From NCBI RefSeq assembly GCF_000172415.1, contig NZ_ABLD01000006.1:62001-126000 (forward strand): 64,000 nucleotides of DNA, read 5' to 3'. A program made the translations under genes and the position numbers. Below the pieces are notes generated by a model. That model saw only the letters and a program-made list of their open reading frames with translations. It did no database searches and was not told where the DNA came from. The DNA comes from Paraburkholderia graminis C4D1M. GTDB taxonomy: Bacteria > Pseudomonadota > Gammaproteobacteria > Burkholderiales > Burkholderiaceae. Below, piece after piece: positions 9,261-17,818 of this stretch (positions are counted from its first letter, which is position 1; each line of letters begins with the position of its first letter).

Positions 9261-11104
9261 TGACCGATCGGGACATGATTGAAGTGAAAGGGCTGCGTGT
9301 CGTCGCGGGCGCGGCGCACGGGCCGGTGACGGAGATCGTCAAGGGCGTCAGCTTTTCGGTGAAGAAGGGCGAGGTGCTCGCGCTGATCGGCGAATCCGGT
9401 TCGGGCAAGACGACGATTGCGCTGTCGCTGCTCGGTTATGCACGCGCGGGCTGTTCGATCAGCGGCGGCTCGGTGCGCATCGGCGAGGTGGAAGTGCTCT
9501 CGCTCGATGCCCAAGGACGCCGCGCGTTGCGTGCGCGCACGGTCGCGTATGTCGCGCAGAGCGCGGCGGCGGGCTTCAATCCGGCGCGCACGATCATGGA
9601 TCAGGTGACCGAGCCCGCGCTGCTGCATCAGTTGATGACGAAAGACGCCGCGCGCGCCAAAGCGATCGCACTGTTTCGCGCGCTCGCGCTGCCCGCGCCG
9701 GAGACGATCGGCGAGCGTTATCCGCATCAGGTTTCCGGCGGGCAATTGCAGCGTCTGATGGCGGCGATGGCGTTGATCACCGATCCGGCGGTCGTCGTGT
9801 TCGATGAGCCGACCACCGCGCTCGATGTCACCACGCAGATCGAAGTGCTCGCGGCCTTCAAGAAGGTGGTGCGCGAACTCGGCACGACGGCGGTGTACGT
9901 GTCGCATGATCTTGCCGTCGTCGCGCAGATGGCCGACCGCATCGTCGTGCTGAACGGCGGCGCGGTGAAGGAAAACGGCGCGGTCGCGCAAGTGCTCGAT
10001 GCGCCCGTGGATGCCTACACGCGCCAGTTGCTCGCCGCGACGCGCCGCCCGGAAGCGCCCTCGGCCGCGTTGCAGGACGGCGCGGGACAGGTGCCGCCGC
10101 TGCTGCAAATTCGCGGCCTGTCGGCGGGCTACGGACGCATCGGCCGTGACGGCGTGCCCGCCGTGCGCGTGCTCGACGACGTGAGCCTCAGCATTGCTCG
10201 CGGCAGCGCGCTCGGCGTGATCGGCGAATCGGGCTCGGGCAAGACGACGCTGGCACGCGTGGTCGCGGGTCTCGTCGACCGTGCGCGCGGCGATGTGCTG
10301 TTCAACGGCGAGCCGTTGCCCGCGCAGCTATCGCGCCGCACGCCGGAGCAGTATCGGCAGATTCAGATCGTGTTTCAGAATGCGGATACCGCGCTGAATC
10401 CGAGCCATTCGATCGCGGATATTCTCGGCCGGCCGCTCGCGTTTTATCACCATCTGCGTGGCGCGGCGGCGAAGAAGCGCATGCTCGCGTTGCTCGATCT
10501 GGTGAAACTGCCGGCTTCGATTGCAACGCGCACCCCCGCGGGCCTGTCGGGCGGCCAGAAGCAGCGCGTGAACCTCGCGCGCGCGCTTGCCGCCGATCCC
10601 GCGCTCATTCTCTGCGACGAAGTCACGTCCGCGCTCGATACGGTAGTGGGCGCCGCGATACTCGATCTGCTCGCGGAATTGCGGCGCGAACTGGGCGTCT
10701 CGTACATGTTCATTAGCCACGACATTTCGACGGTGCGCGCGATCTGCGACGAAGTGATCGTGCTGTACGCCGGGCAGCGTGTCGAAGCCGGGCAGCGCGA
10801 CGTGCTCGCCGCACCGCCGTATCACCCGTACACGGGCTTGCTGGTTGATTCGGTGCCCGAACTAAAACCGGGCTGGCTCGATGCGCGCCGCCACGTCGCC
10901 GCCTGCAAGTTGCCCGCGATGGGCGAGAGCGCCGCCGTGCCCGAGCTGTGTTCGTTCCGCTCGCGCTGTCCCGTGCGCATCGACGGTATCTGCAACATGA
11001 CGCCGCCGTCGCTGAAGAAACTGCCTTCGGGCGCGGAGATTCTTTGTCATCACTCGGCGGCCGAGTTGAGCCGTTTGCAAAACGTGGAGACGATCCCGGC
11101 ATGA
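9257..11104 (+). CDS. ABC transporter ATP-binding protein, fused DppD-DppF type
   Basis: 615 residues containing two complete nucleotide-binding domains. The first (about 5-260) has Walker A GESGSGKTT, signature VSGGQLQRL and Walker B VVVFDEPTTALD. The second (about 280-560) has GESGSGKTTLARVVAG, LSGGQKQRVNLARALAA and LILCDEVTSALD. The C-terminus, with CSFRSRCPVRIDGIC and two more Cys pairs, matches the oligopeptide/dipeptide ATPase tail that can bind an Fe-S cluster in some members. It energises uptake of the compound bound by the 5587 gene product. Having both ATPases on one chain, as here, is common in opine and glutathione importers. It overlaps both neighbours by 4 bases. Confidence 0.93.
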   Translation: MMTDRDMIEVKGLRVVAGAAHGPVTEIVKGVSFSVKKGEVLALIGESGSGKTTIALSLLGYARAGCSISGGSVRIGEVEVLSLDAQGRRALRARTVAYVAQSAAAGFNPARTIMDQVTEPALLHQLMTKDAARAKAIALFRALALPAPETIGERYPHQVSGGQLQRLMAAMALITDPAVVVFDEPTTALDVTTQIEVLAAFKKVVRELGTTAVYVSHDLAVVAQMADRIVVLNGGAVKENGAVAQVLDAPVDAYTRQLLAATRRPEAPSAALQDGAGQVPPLLQIRGLSAGYGRIGRDGVPAVRVLDDVSLSIARGSALGVIGESGSGKTTLARVVAGLVDRARGDVLFNGEPLPAQLSRRTPEQYRQIQIVFQNADTALNPSHSIADILGRPLAFYHHLRGAAAKKRMLALLDLVKLPASIATRTPAGLSGGQKQRVNLARALAADPALILCDEVTSALDTVVGAAILDLLAELRRELGVSYMFISHDISTVRAICDEVIVLYAGQRVEAGQRDVLAAPPYHPYTGLLVDSVPELKPGWLDARRHVAACKLPAMGESAAVPELCSFRSRCPVRIDGICNMTPPSLKKLPSGAEILCHHSAAELSRLQNVETIPA

Positions 11105-11415
11105 ACCAGCGATTTGTGCGGCTCGCGGAAACCGGTCGCAAGACCTTTCCGATTACCGTCGACGGCGTAGTGCGCGAAGCCGCCGAAGGCGACACGCTGA
11201 TGGTCGCGCTGCTCACCAACGGCACCACGCTGCGCGACTCCGAATTCGGCGACGGCCGCCGCGCCGGTTTCTGTCTGATGGGCGCGTGCCAGGATTGCTG
11301 GGTGTGGACCGCGCAAGGCGAGCGCGTGCGCGCGTGCAGCACGCCGGCGGCGCCGGGCATGTCGATCGTCACGAGTCTCGCTGAAGCCGGGGAGGGCGTA
11401 TGGCCCCGCGTGTAG
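11101..11415 (+). CDS. [2Fe-2S] ferredoxin-like subunit of an amine/opine dehydrogenase
   Basis: 104 residues, one Fer2_4-type domain. The cluster ligands are visible as GFCLMGACQDCWVW plus a later Cys in VRACSTP. This is the small subunit of heteromeric dehydrogenases such as D-hydroxyproline dehydrogenase, octopine/nopaline oxidase and the HcnABC cyanide synthase, where it relays electrons between flavins. It overlaps the ATPase gene by 4 bases and the next FAD subunit by 16 bases, so it is translated as part of one polycistronic unit. The substrate of the complex cannot be read from this subunit. Confidence 0.9.
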   Translation: MNQRFVRLAETGRKTFPITVDGVVREAAEGDTLMVALLTNGTTLRDSEFGDGRRAGFCLMGACQDCWVWTAQGERVRACSTPAAPGMSIVTSLAEAGEGVWPRV

Positions 11416-12779
11416 TCATCATCGGTGCGGGGCCGGCGGGCGTGCGCGCCGCTCAGGCATGCGTCGAAGCGGGTCTGCGCCCGACTGTGATCGACGAAGG
11501 CCGGCGCGACGGCGGACAGATCTACCGGCGTCAACCGGAAGGCTTTTCGCGCAGCTACGACACGCTGTACGGCACCGAGGCCGAGCGCGCGGCGTCGTTG
11601 CATACGGGCTTCGATGCGCTGAAACGCAGCATCGACTATTTGCCCGAAACGCTGGTCTGGAATATTTCGGCGAACGCGGTGCATACCGTGAGCGGCACGC
11701 GTTACGGCACGCTGCCGTTCGACGCGCTCATCGTGTGCAGCGGCGCGACCGATCGGCTCATGCCCGTCAAGGGTTGGCATCAGGCGGGCACCTATAGTCT
11801 CGGCGGCGCGCAGGTCGCGCTGAAATCGCAGGGCTGCGCGATCGGTTCGCGCATCGTGATGATGGGCAGCGGGCCGCTGCTCTACCTCGTGTCCGCGCAA
11901 TACGTGAAGGCCGGCGCGCAGATCGCGGCGGTGCTCGATACGTCGACGTTCATGCAGCGCATCGCCGCGTTGCCGCGACTCTTAGCGATTCCCGCCGCGC
12001 TGAAAAAAGGCATTGCGTTGACGCGCGTGTTGTCGAAGGCGGGCGTGCCGGTTTATCGCGGCGTGCAGCCCGTCGAAATCAAAGGTTCGCCGCAAACGGG
12101 TGTGAGCGGCGTCGAAGTCGCATTGGCCGGCGGCAAGCGCATCGAGTTCGCGTGCGACGCCGTTGCGCTCGGCTATCACTTGCGCCCCGAAACGCAGCTC
12201 GCGGATCTCGCCGGCTGCCGTTTTATCTTCGACGACGCCGCGCAGCAGTGGCTCGCGCAAATCGACAGCGATGGCCGCAGCAGCGTCAAGGGCGTCTATC
12301 TCGCGGGCGATGGCGCGCGCGTGCGCGGCGCGGACGCAGCCGAACGGTCGGGCCGCCTCGCCGCGCTCGCCGCGCTGCAGGACCACGGCGTGCAAGCGGC
12401 GGGCATCGGCGATATGCAGCGTTTGCGCGACGAGCTCGCGCGCTTCTCGCGCTTTGCCGCGGGCTTGCGTGAAGCGTTTCCGTGGCCCGCGCAATTCGCC
12501 GCCGCGTTGCCGGACGAGACGATTGTGTGCCGCTGCGAAGCGATCACGGCGGGCGAATTGCGCCGCGTCGTTCGCGAAACCGGCGCGCAGGAAGCCAATC
12601 GCGCGAAGGCGTTTTCGCGCGTCGGCATGGGACGTTGCCAGGGGCGTTATTGCGGACATGCGGGCGCGGAAGTCATTGCCGCGGCGGCGTGCGTGCCGCT
12701 CGCTTCCGTGGGACGCCTGCGCGGCCAGGCGCCGGTCAAGCCGCTGCCAGTGGCGCTCACCGAGGAGGCAGCGCAATGA
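11400..12779 (+). CDS. FAD/NAD(P)-binding subunit (OoxA/HcnB-like) with C-terminal BFD-like [2Fe-2S] domain
   Basis: 459 residues. The FAD motif RVVIIGAGPAGVRAAQA is at the N-terminus, followed by DEGRRDGGQIYRRQ. A second dinucleotide site is in the middle (RIVMMGSGPLLYL), and GVYLAGDGARVRGADAAERSGRLAAL is the C-terminal FAD contact. The last ~90 residues have the BFD-type ligand set CRC (ETIVCRCEAI) and RCQGRYCG, expected to bind another [2Fe-2S] cluster. This architecture is shared by OoxA, HcnB and D-hydroxyproline dehydrogenase alpha subunits. The predicted role is passing electrons from the substrate-oxidising partner subunit toward the respiratory chain. The start overlaps the small ferredoxin gene, and the stop overlaps the next gene's ATG. 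Confidence 0.9.
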   Translation: MAPRVVIIGAGPAGVRAAQACVEAGLRPTVIDEGRRDGGQIYRRQPEGFSRSYDTLYGTEAERAASLHTGFDALKRSIDYLPETLVWNISANAVHTVSGTRYGTLPFDALIVCSGATDRLMPVKGWHQAGTYSLGGAQVALKSQGCAIGSRIVMMGSGPLLYLVSAQYVKAGAQIAAVLDTSTFMQRIAALPRLLAIPAALKKGIALTRVLSKAGVPVYRGVQPVEIKGSPQTGVSGVEVALAGGKRIEFACDAVALGYHLRPETQLADLAGCRFIFDDAAQQWLAQIDSDGRSSVKGVYLAGDGARVRGADAAERSGRLAALAALQDHGVQAAGIGDMQRLRDELARFSRFAAGLREAFPWPAQFAAALPDETIVCRCEAITAGELRRVVRETGAQEANRAKAFSRVGMGRCQGRYCGHAGAEVIAAAACVPLASVGRLRGQAPVKPLPVALTEEAAQ

Positions 12780-13927
12780 GCGCGACTCGCAACGAAGCGG
12801 ATGTCATCGTGATCGGCGGCGGCATCATGGGTACGACGACCACGTTCTTTTTGCGCCGGCGCAATCGCTCGGTGATTCTGCTGGAACGCGGACTGACCGG
12901 GCAGCAGGCGAGCGGCGTGAACTTCGGCGGCGTGCGGCGGCAAGGCCGCGCATTGCCGCAACTCGCGATGGCCAATCGCGCGCTGCGCACCTGGCAGCGT
13001 TCGGCGGAACTGCTCGGCGAGGACGTCGAATTCCTGCCGGTCGGCCATACGCGCGTGTGCTATCACCAGAAGGACGTCGAGAATTTCGACCAATATGCAA
13101 TCGACGCGCGCGCCTACGGGCTCGAGCTCGAAGTGCTGCATGGCGACGCGTTGTTCCGGCGTTTTCCGTTTCTGAGCCGCGAAGTGCTGGCGGCGTCCAG
13201 TTCGCCGCTCGACGGCCACGCGAATCCGCGGCTCGCCGCGCCCGCGTTCGGACGCGCGGCCGCGCGGCTCGGCGCGCAGGTGATCGAGAACACGGAGATC
13301 GTGCGCGTCGAAAAAGAGGGCGATCGCTTTCGCGTGGAAAGCGCGCGCGGCGACGTGTATCGCGCGGCGCAACTCGTGATCTGCGCGGGCGCGTGGGCCA
13401 CGCGTCTGACCGAACAGTTCGGCGAAAGCGCGCCGCTCGTCGTAAGCGGACCGCAAATGTGCGTGACGGAGCCGGTGCCGTACGTCTTCAAATCGTCGAT
13501 GGGCGTGTTCACGTCGATCAAGCAGGAGGGCATTTACTTCCGGCAGATTCCGCGCGGCAATATCATCGTCGGCGGCGGTCCCGCGGGTCCGGCCGATGCC
13601 GCGACGAGCCGCGCGTCGGTGCTGCCGCAGAACACGGTGCGCCAGCTCGCGCAGATGCGGCGGCTCGTGCCCGCGCTCGCGCCGTTGCATGTGATCCGCG
13701 TGTGGAGCGGCGTGGAAAGTTATCTGCCTGACAGCGAACCGGTGATCGGCCCGAGCAGCAAGGTCGACGGACTCTTCTACGCGTTCGGCTTCAGCGGTTC
13801 GGGCTTTCAGATCGGGCCGGGCGTCGGCGAGACGATGGCGGAACTCGTCGATACGGGCAGCACGCCGATTCCGCTCGACAGGTTCTCCATCCAGCGTTTT
13901 GCAAAAGAGCCCATCGCGACGTCATGA
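12776..13927 (+). CDS. FAD-dependent oxidoreductase, substrate-oxidising subunit (OoxB/HcnC/DAO-like)
   Basis: 383 residues, DAO family. The ADP-binding motif is ADVIVIGGGIMGTTTTFFL, followed by LLERGLTGQQASGVNFGGVRRQGR. The C-terminal FAD contact is DGLFYAFGFSGSGFQIGPGVGETMAEL. It is the likely active-site subunit of the three-protein dehydrogenase and should oxidise a secondary amine (an N-substituted amino acid, imino acid or opine). The start ATG is preceded by GAGGAGG with an 8-base spacing, a strong site embedded in the end of the preceding gene. Its stop overlaps the ATG of the small AraC gene. Confidence 0.9.
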   Translation: MSATRNEADVIVIGGGIMGTTTTFFLRRRNRSVILLERGLTGQQASGVNFGGVRRQGRALPQLAMANRALRTWQRSAELLGEDVEFLPVGHTRVCYHQKDVENFDQYAIDARAYGLELEVLHGDALFRRFPFLSREVLAASSSPLDGHANPRLAAPAFGRAAARLGAQVIENTEIVRVEKEGDRFRVESARGDVYRAAQLVICAGAWATRLTEQFGESAPLVVSGPQMCVTEPVPYVFKSSMGVFTSIKQEGIYFRQIPRGNIIVGGGPAGPADAATSRASVLPQNTVRQLAQMRRLVPALAPLHVIRVWSGVESYLPDSEPVIGPSSKVDGLFYAFGFSGSGFQIGPGVGETMAELVDTGSTPIPLDRFSIQRFAKEPIATS

Positions 13928-14334
13928 AACAGTCCGTCAGCCTCAACGCCGCGCGGGCTTTTATCGAAGCGCATTTCAACGAGCCGGTGACGCTCGCGCA
14001 ACTCGCGGCGCTGTCCGCGCTCAGCGTGTCGCGCTTTGCGACGGTGTTCCGGCAGCAGTACGGCTCGTCGCCGTATCGCTATCTGTGCGGCGTGCGGATT
14101 CAGCGGGCACAGATGCTGTTGCTCGAAGGCGTGCCTGGTTCGGTGGTCGCGACCGAGGTCGGCTTCTTCGATCAGAGCCATTTTGGCCGGCATTTCAAGC
14201 GATGCTGCGGCATGACGCCGAGCATGTTCATCCAGCAGCGCGCGGCGGTTAATGCGGGCAAGCACGGCGCCGCCGCGAGCATCGCAAAAGCTAGCGCGCC
14301 CCGTTCAGCTTCCGCCATAACGTCGTCTTGCTGA
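13924..14334 (+). CDS. AraC-family HTH-only regulator
   Basis: 136 residues. Residues about 5-105 make up the double helix-turn-helix of AraC proteins (LAQLAALSALSVSRFATVFRQQYGSSPYRYL, then VATEVGFFDQSHFGRHFKRCCGMTPSMF). No N-terminal ligand-binding domain is present, which makes it much shorter than the usual ~300 residues. It starts within the stop of the dehydrogenase gene (ATGA), so it is made as part of the operon it probably controls. Without a sensor domain it may sense operon expression level or need a partner. Its last 44 bp overlap the 3' end of prpR on the other strand. Confidence 0.88.
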   Translation: MKQSVSLNAARAFIEAHFNEPVTLAQLAALSALSVSRFATVFRQQYGSSPYRYLCGVRIQRAQMLLLEGVPGSVVATEVGFFDQSHFGRHFKRCCGMTPSMFIQQRAAVNAGKHGAAASIAKASAPRSASAITSSC

Positions 14335-16261
14335 TGCCGAGCGCGTCGCACACCGCGTCGCGGTCGCCGTCGTGCGCAGCCAGCGCGGCGCGGATTTCAT
14401 CGGCTTCGACATGACGGCTGCGTTCGCGCAACGTAAGCGCGGTCTTCTGCGTGCGCGGCTGCTGCGGTTCGACGATTTCCGGCGCGATGGTCCGCAGCAT
14501 GTCTCGCGTAATCAGCGGTTGCGTCTCCGCCGGCGAGTCGGCGTCTGACTCCATCTCGGCAAGCTCCACTGCAATCCGCTCGATCACGTTCTGCAACTCG
14601 CGCACATTCCCCGGCCACGCGTAACGCCGCAACGGCTCGGCGAGCGCGGCCAGAATGCGTTCGGCGGCAGCGGCGTCGGGCAGGCGCGCGGCGAGCCTCG
14701 GCTCACGCGCCGCGGCTTGCAACAGCAGTTCGGCGGCAAGCGGCAGCAGATCGGTTGGACGCTCGCGCAGCGGCGGCAGCGCAATGCTGAGAATGTTGAG
14801 CCGGTAGTAAAGATCGGCGCGGAAGCGGCCTGCTTCGATACCCTCGGTCAACGCGCGGTGCGTCGCGGCAACCACGCGAATGTCGACGCGCGTCGGTTCG
14901 GTCGAACCGAGCCGCACGACTTCGCGCTCCTGCAATACGCGCAGCAAACGGCTCTGCAACGACAACGGCATCTCGCCGATTTCATCGAGAAACAAGGTGC
15001 CGCGGTGCGCGACTTCGATGAGCCCCGCCTTGCCGCCTTTGCGCGCGCCGGTGAACGCGCCTTCCTCGTAGCCGAACAGTTCGCTTTCGAGCAACGCCTC
15101 GGGAAACGCGCCGCAATTGATTGCGACGAAGGCGAAGTCGCGCCGCGCGCTCAACTGATGCATGCTCTGCGCGACCATTTCCTTGCCTGTGCCGCTCTCG
15201 CCGAGAATCAGCACGGTCGCGTCCGACCTCGCGTAGCGCTGCACGAGCGCGCGCACGCGCTGCATGGATTCCGCCGCGCCGACCATATCTTCCAGGCGGT
15301 AACGCGCGCTGAACTGCTGCACGCGTTGACGCGAACGCAGCGTGCGGTCCAGCCGTTCGACCGCGCGCGATTCCTGAAACGTCAGCACCGCGCCCGCCGC
15401 TGCGCCGCCGCTCGCAAGCGGCCCGCGATGCACGACGTAGCTCGCGCCGCGCACGGTGCAGAACGCGTCGCCGTCCGAGTCGGGCAAGCTGCCGGCCAGA
15501 TCCGGCGCGAGTTCGAGCAGCGCGCGGCCCGCTGCATTAGCGGCGTCGACGCCGAGCACGGCGGCAAGACGCTGGTTCATCGCCTCGACGCGCCCCTCGG
15601 CGTCGAGCGCGACGACGCCATCGCGCAAGTGTTGCAGCAGGTTGTCGAGCCGTTGACGGCGTATCGTTTCGCGCCGCGTCGCCTGCGCGACTTCGAGCGC
15701 CGTGTCGAAGCCGGCGCGCACCGAATCGCGCGAGTACAGAAACACCGCGCCCATGCCGGCGTGCGCGGCGAGATCGGTGACGAGTCCGGGGCCGACGACC
15801 ACGTCGATGCCGCGATCGCGCAGGTCCAGCACGACGCTTTCGGCGTCCTGCGCGGATTGATGCGAGGCGAACGTCACGTCGAGCCCGAACGCCGTGACAA
15901 AGCGGCGCACTTCGTCGGGCGTGTTGCCGTGCGTGACCAGCGCGACCTTTGCGCCGTCGCGGCGCGCGCGGGCGAGCGCGTGCATGACGTCGAAGCCTGT
16001 CGGCGTGATCATTACGACCGGCACCGCGACGCGCGTTTTCAGGTAAGCGCCGTTGGAGCCGCCCGCAATCACGACGTCGGGACGACCCGCGCCGGCGGCG
16101 TCGATTTCGCGCACGGCGTCTTCGAAACCTTGGGCGACGATGCGCAGATCCGCGCGTTCCACGTATTCGCCCGCGATGTCGATAAACAGGTCGCGCAGAC
16201 GGCTGATGCTGAGCGCCCAGATGCGCGGGCGTCGGGCTGTATCGAACGATGGAGTGCTCAA
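14291..16261 (-). CDS. prpR: sigma54-dependent propionate catabolism activator PrpR
   Basis: 656 residues. Domains in order: PrpR N-terminal sensor (about 10-200, [15 protein letters not shown]..), a PAS-like segment (about 205-300), an AAA+ sigma54-activator domain (about 325-570) with Walker A GESGTGKE, the sigma54-contact loop GAFTGA and Walker B LFLDEIGE, and a C-terminal Fis-type HTH ([18 protein letters not shown]). In characterised bacteria PrpR binds 2-methylcitrate and switches on prp genes through sigma54. Here it is divergent from prpC, and a matching sigma54 promoter lies at 16417-16432 with candidate operator dyads at 16323 and 16346. Its 3' end overlaps the convergent AraC gene. 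Confidence 0.95.
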   Translation of the reverse strand: MSTPSFDTARRPRIWALSISRLRDLFIDIAGEYVERADLRIVAQGFEDAVREIDAAGAGRPDVVIAGGSNGAYLKTRVAVPVVMITPTGFDVMHALARARRDGAKVALVTHGNTPDEVRRFVTAFGLDVTFASHQSAQDAESVVLDLRDRGIDVVVGPGLVTDLAAHAGMGAVFLYSRDSVRAGFDTALEVAQATRRETIRRQRLDNLLQHLRDGVVALDAEGRVEAMNQRLAAVLGVDAANAAGRALLELAPDLAGSLPDSDGDAFCTVRGASYVVHRGPLASGGAAAGAVLTFQESRAVERLDRTLRSRQRVQQFSARYRLEDMVGAAESMQRVRALVQRYARSDATVLILGESGTGKEMVAQSMHQLSARRDFAFVAINCGAFPEALLESELFGYEEGAFTGARKGGKAGLIEVAHRGTLFLDEIGEMPLSLQSRLLRVLQEREVVRLGSTEPTRVDIRVVAATHRALTEGIEAGRFRADLYYRLNILSIALPPLRERPTDLLPLAAELLLQAAAREPRLAARLPDAAAAERILAALAEPLRRYAWPGNVRELQNVIERIAVELAEMESDADSPAETQPLITRDMLRTIAPEIVEPQQPRTQKTALTLRERSRHVEADEIRAALAAHDGDRDAVCDALGISKTTLWRKLNGAR

Positions 16262-16322
16262 GTTGCGGCTCGCGCGAGGTGAGTGGCAGGGTCCGGCTAT
16301 TATGCGCGCGTCGGTTTCAAAA

Positions 16323-16334
16323 ATGAAATTTCAT
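16323..16334. promoter_or_regulatory. candidate PrpR operator (12-bp palindrome)
   Basis: ATGAAATTTCAT is a perfect 12-bp palindrome flanked by further TTTCA/ATTTCAT half-sites (16314-16342). It lies 83 bp upstream of the sigma54 promoter, a usual distance for a bEBP activator site. Assignment to PrpR is inference. Confidence 0.5.
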
Positions 16335-16345
16335 GATTTCATTGC

Positions 16346-16364
16346 CGAAACGTGCGCCGTTTCG
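16346..16364. promoter_or_regulatory. second candidate upstream activator dyad in the prpR-prpC gap
   Basis: CGAAACG, 5 bases, CGTTTCG: a perfect 7-bp inverted repeat between prpR and the sigma54 promoter. It may be a second activator or autoregulatory site; the binding protein is not shown by sequence. Confidence 0.4.
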
Positions 16365-16416
16365 CGCAAAGCAGTCCGCCGTGACAAATCAGGCACTTAG
16401 CGCAAGCCTGCGACGA

Positions 16417-16432
16417 TGGCCCGTTCCTTGCA
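16417..16432 (+). promoter_or_regulatory. sigma54 (-24/-12) promoter of prpC
   Basis: TGGCCCGTTCCTTGCA matches the TGGCACG-N4-TTGCA-type consensus, with GG at 16418-16419 and GC at 16430-16431 separated by the required 10 bases. Transcription should begin near 16443, about 34 bases before the prpC ATG. It fits the adjacent sigma54 activator PrpR. Confidence 0.85.
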
Positions 16433-16476
16433 TTTAAGGCCGCGTTCGAGAATCCCTAACGCATCTGGAGACAACG

Positions 16477-17652
16477 ATGAGCGAAGCAGACAACAGCACC
16501 AGCACCACCAACGCCGGCGCGTTCAAACCGAAAAAATCCGTCGCGCTGTCCGGCGTGACCGCGGGCAACACGGCGCTGTGCACGGTTGGCAAGACCGGCA
16601 ACGATCTGCATTACCGCGGCTACGACATTCTGGACATCGCGGGCAATTGCGAGTTCGAAGAGATCGCGTATCTGCTCGTGCATGAAAAGCTGCCGACGCA
16701 GGCTGAACTCACCGCCTACAAGACGAAGCTGAAGGCGTTGCGCGGCCTGCCCGCGAACGTCAAGGCCGCACTCGAATGGATTCCCGCCGCCGCGCATCCG
16801 ATGGATGTGATGCGCACCGGCGTGTCCGTGCTCGGCACCGTGCTGCCGGAAAAGGACGATCACAACCTGCCGGGCGCGCGCGACATCGCCGACAAGCTGA
16901 TGGCGTCGCTCGGCTCGATGCTGCTCTACTGGTATCACTATTCGCACAACGGCAAGCGCATCGAAGTCGAAACCGACGACGATTCGATCGGCGGCCACTT
17001 CCTGCATCTGCTGCATGGTGTCGAGCCGCCGAAGTCGTGGGTCGAGGCAATGCATGTGTCGCTCAATCTGTATGCCGAACACGAGTTCAACGCGTCGACG
17101 TTCACCGGCCGCGTGATCGCGGGCACGGGTTCGGACATTTACTCGGCAATTACCGGCGCAATCGGCGCGCTGCGTGGCCCGAAACACGGTGGCGCCAATG
17201 AAGTGGCGTTCGAAATCCAGTCGCGCTATCAGACGCCCGACGAAGCGGAAGCCGACATTCGTAGACGTGTCGAGAACAAGGAAGTGGTGATCGGCTTCGG
17301 CCATCCGGTCTATACGATCTCGGACCCGCGCAACAAGGTCATCAAGGAAGTCGCGAAGAAGCTGTCGAAAGAAGCGGGCAACAATAAGCTGTTCAATATC
17401 GCCGAGCGTCTTGAAACAGTTATGGCTGAAGTGAAAAAGATGTTTCCGAATCTCGACTGGTTCAGCGCGGTTTCGTACCACATGATGGGCGTGCCGACGG
17501 CCATGTTCACACCGCTCTTCGTGATCGCACGCACTGCGGGCTGGAGCGCGCACATCATCGAACAGCGGATCGACAACAAGATCATTCGTCCGAGCGCGAA
17601 TTACACCGGACCTGACGATTTGTCGTTCGTGCCGCTCGAAAAACGCGTTTGA
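16477..17652 (+). CDS. prpC: 2-methylcitrate synthase
   Basis: 391 residues of the citrate synthase family: [43 protein letters not shown], the active-site His segment [10 protein letters not shown] and [21 protein letters not shown]. It condenses propionyl-CoA with oxaloacetate to 2-methylcitrate, the entry step of the methylcitrate cycle. Assignment to PrpC rather than citrate synthase rests on the sub-400-residue length, the GHPVY segment and the prpR/acnD/prpF context. The ATG follows CTGGAG with a 6-base gap and lies ~45 bp after the sigma54 promoter core. A hairpin follows the stop. Confidence 0.95.
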   Translation: MSEADNSTSTTNAGAFKPKKSVALSGVTAGNTALCTVGKTGNDLHYRGYDILDIAGNCEFEEIAYLLVHEKLPTQAELTAYKTKLKALRGLPANVKAALEWIPAAAHPMDVMRTGVSVLGTVLPEKDDHNLPGARDIADKLMASLGSMLLYWYHYSHNGKRIEVETDDDSIGGHFLHLLHGVEPPKSWVEAMHVSLNLYAEHEFNASTFTGRVIAGTGSDIYSAITGAIGALRGPKHGGANEVAFEIQSRYQTPDEAEADIRRRVENKEVVIGFGHPVYTISDPRNKVIKEVAKKLSKEAGNNKLFNIAERLETVMAEVKKMFPNLDWFSAVSYHMMGVPTAMFTPLFVIARTAGWSAHIIEQRIDNKIIRPSANYTGPDDLSFVPLEKRV

Positions 17653-17659
17653 TGTTGAC

Positions 17660-17687
17660 GGCCTCGGTTCGATAACGAACCGAGGCC
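17660..17687 (+). promoter_or_regulatory. hairpin between prpC and acnD
   Basis: GGCCTCGGTTCG, loop ATAA, CGAACCGAGGCC: a perfect 12-bp stem 7 bases after the prpC stop. Only a short CTTTCG follows, so partial termination or mRNA stabilisation is more likely than full termination. Confidence 0.6.
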
Positions 17688-17818
17688 GCGCTTTCGCAGC
17701 CGCGAGCTACACTAGACCGAAGCGCCTGCTTTAAATACCGGAACGCGCCGGCCCTTAAGGCGCGCTCGACGCACGCCGCCGCCTTTGTTTGCGCTTCATT
17801 ACCGATCGTCCCCAAGCC

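Noticed and set aside
16284..16299. TGGCAGGGTCCGGCTA resembles a sigma54 promoter near prpR
   Set aside because: GG and GC are one base too close (9 rather than 10), and the site at 16417 is a far better match.
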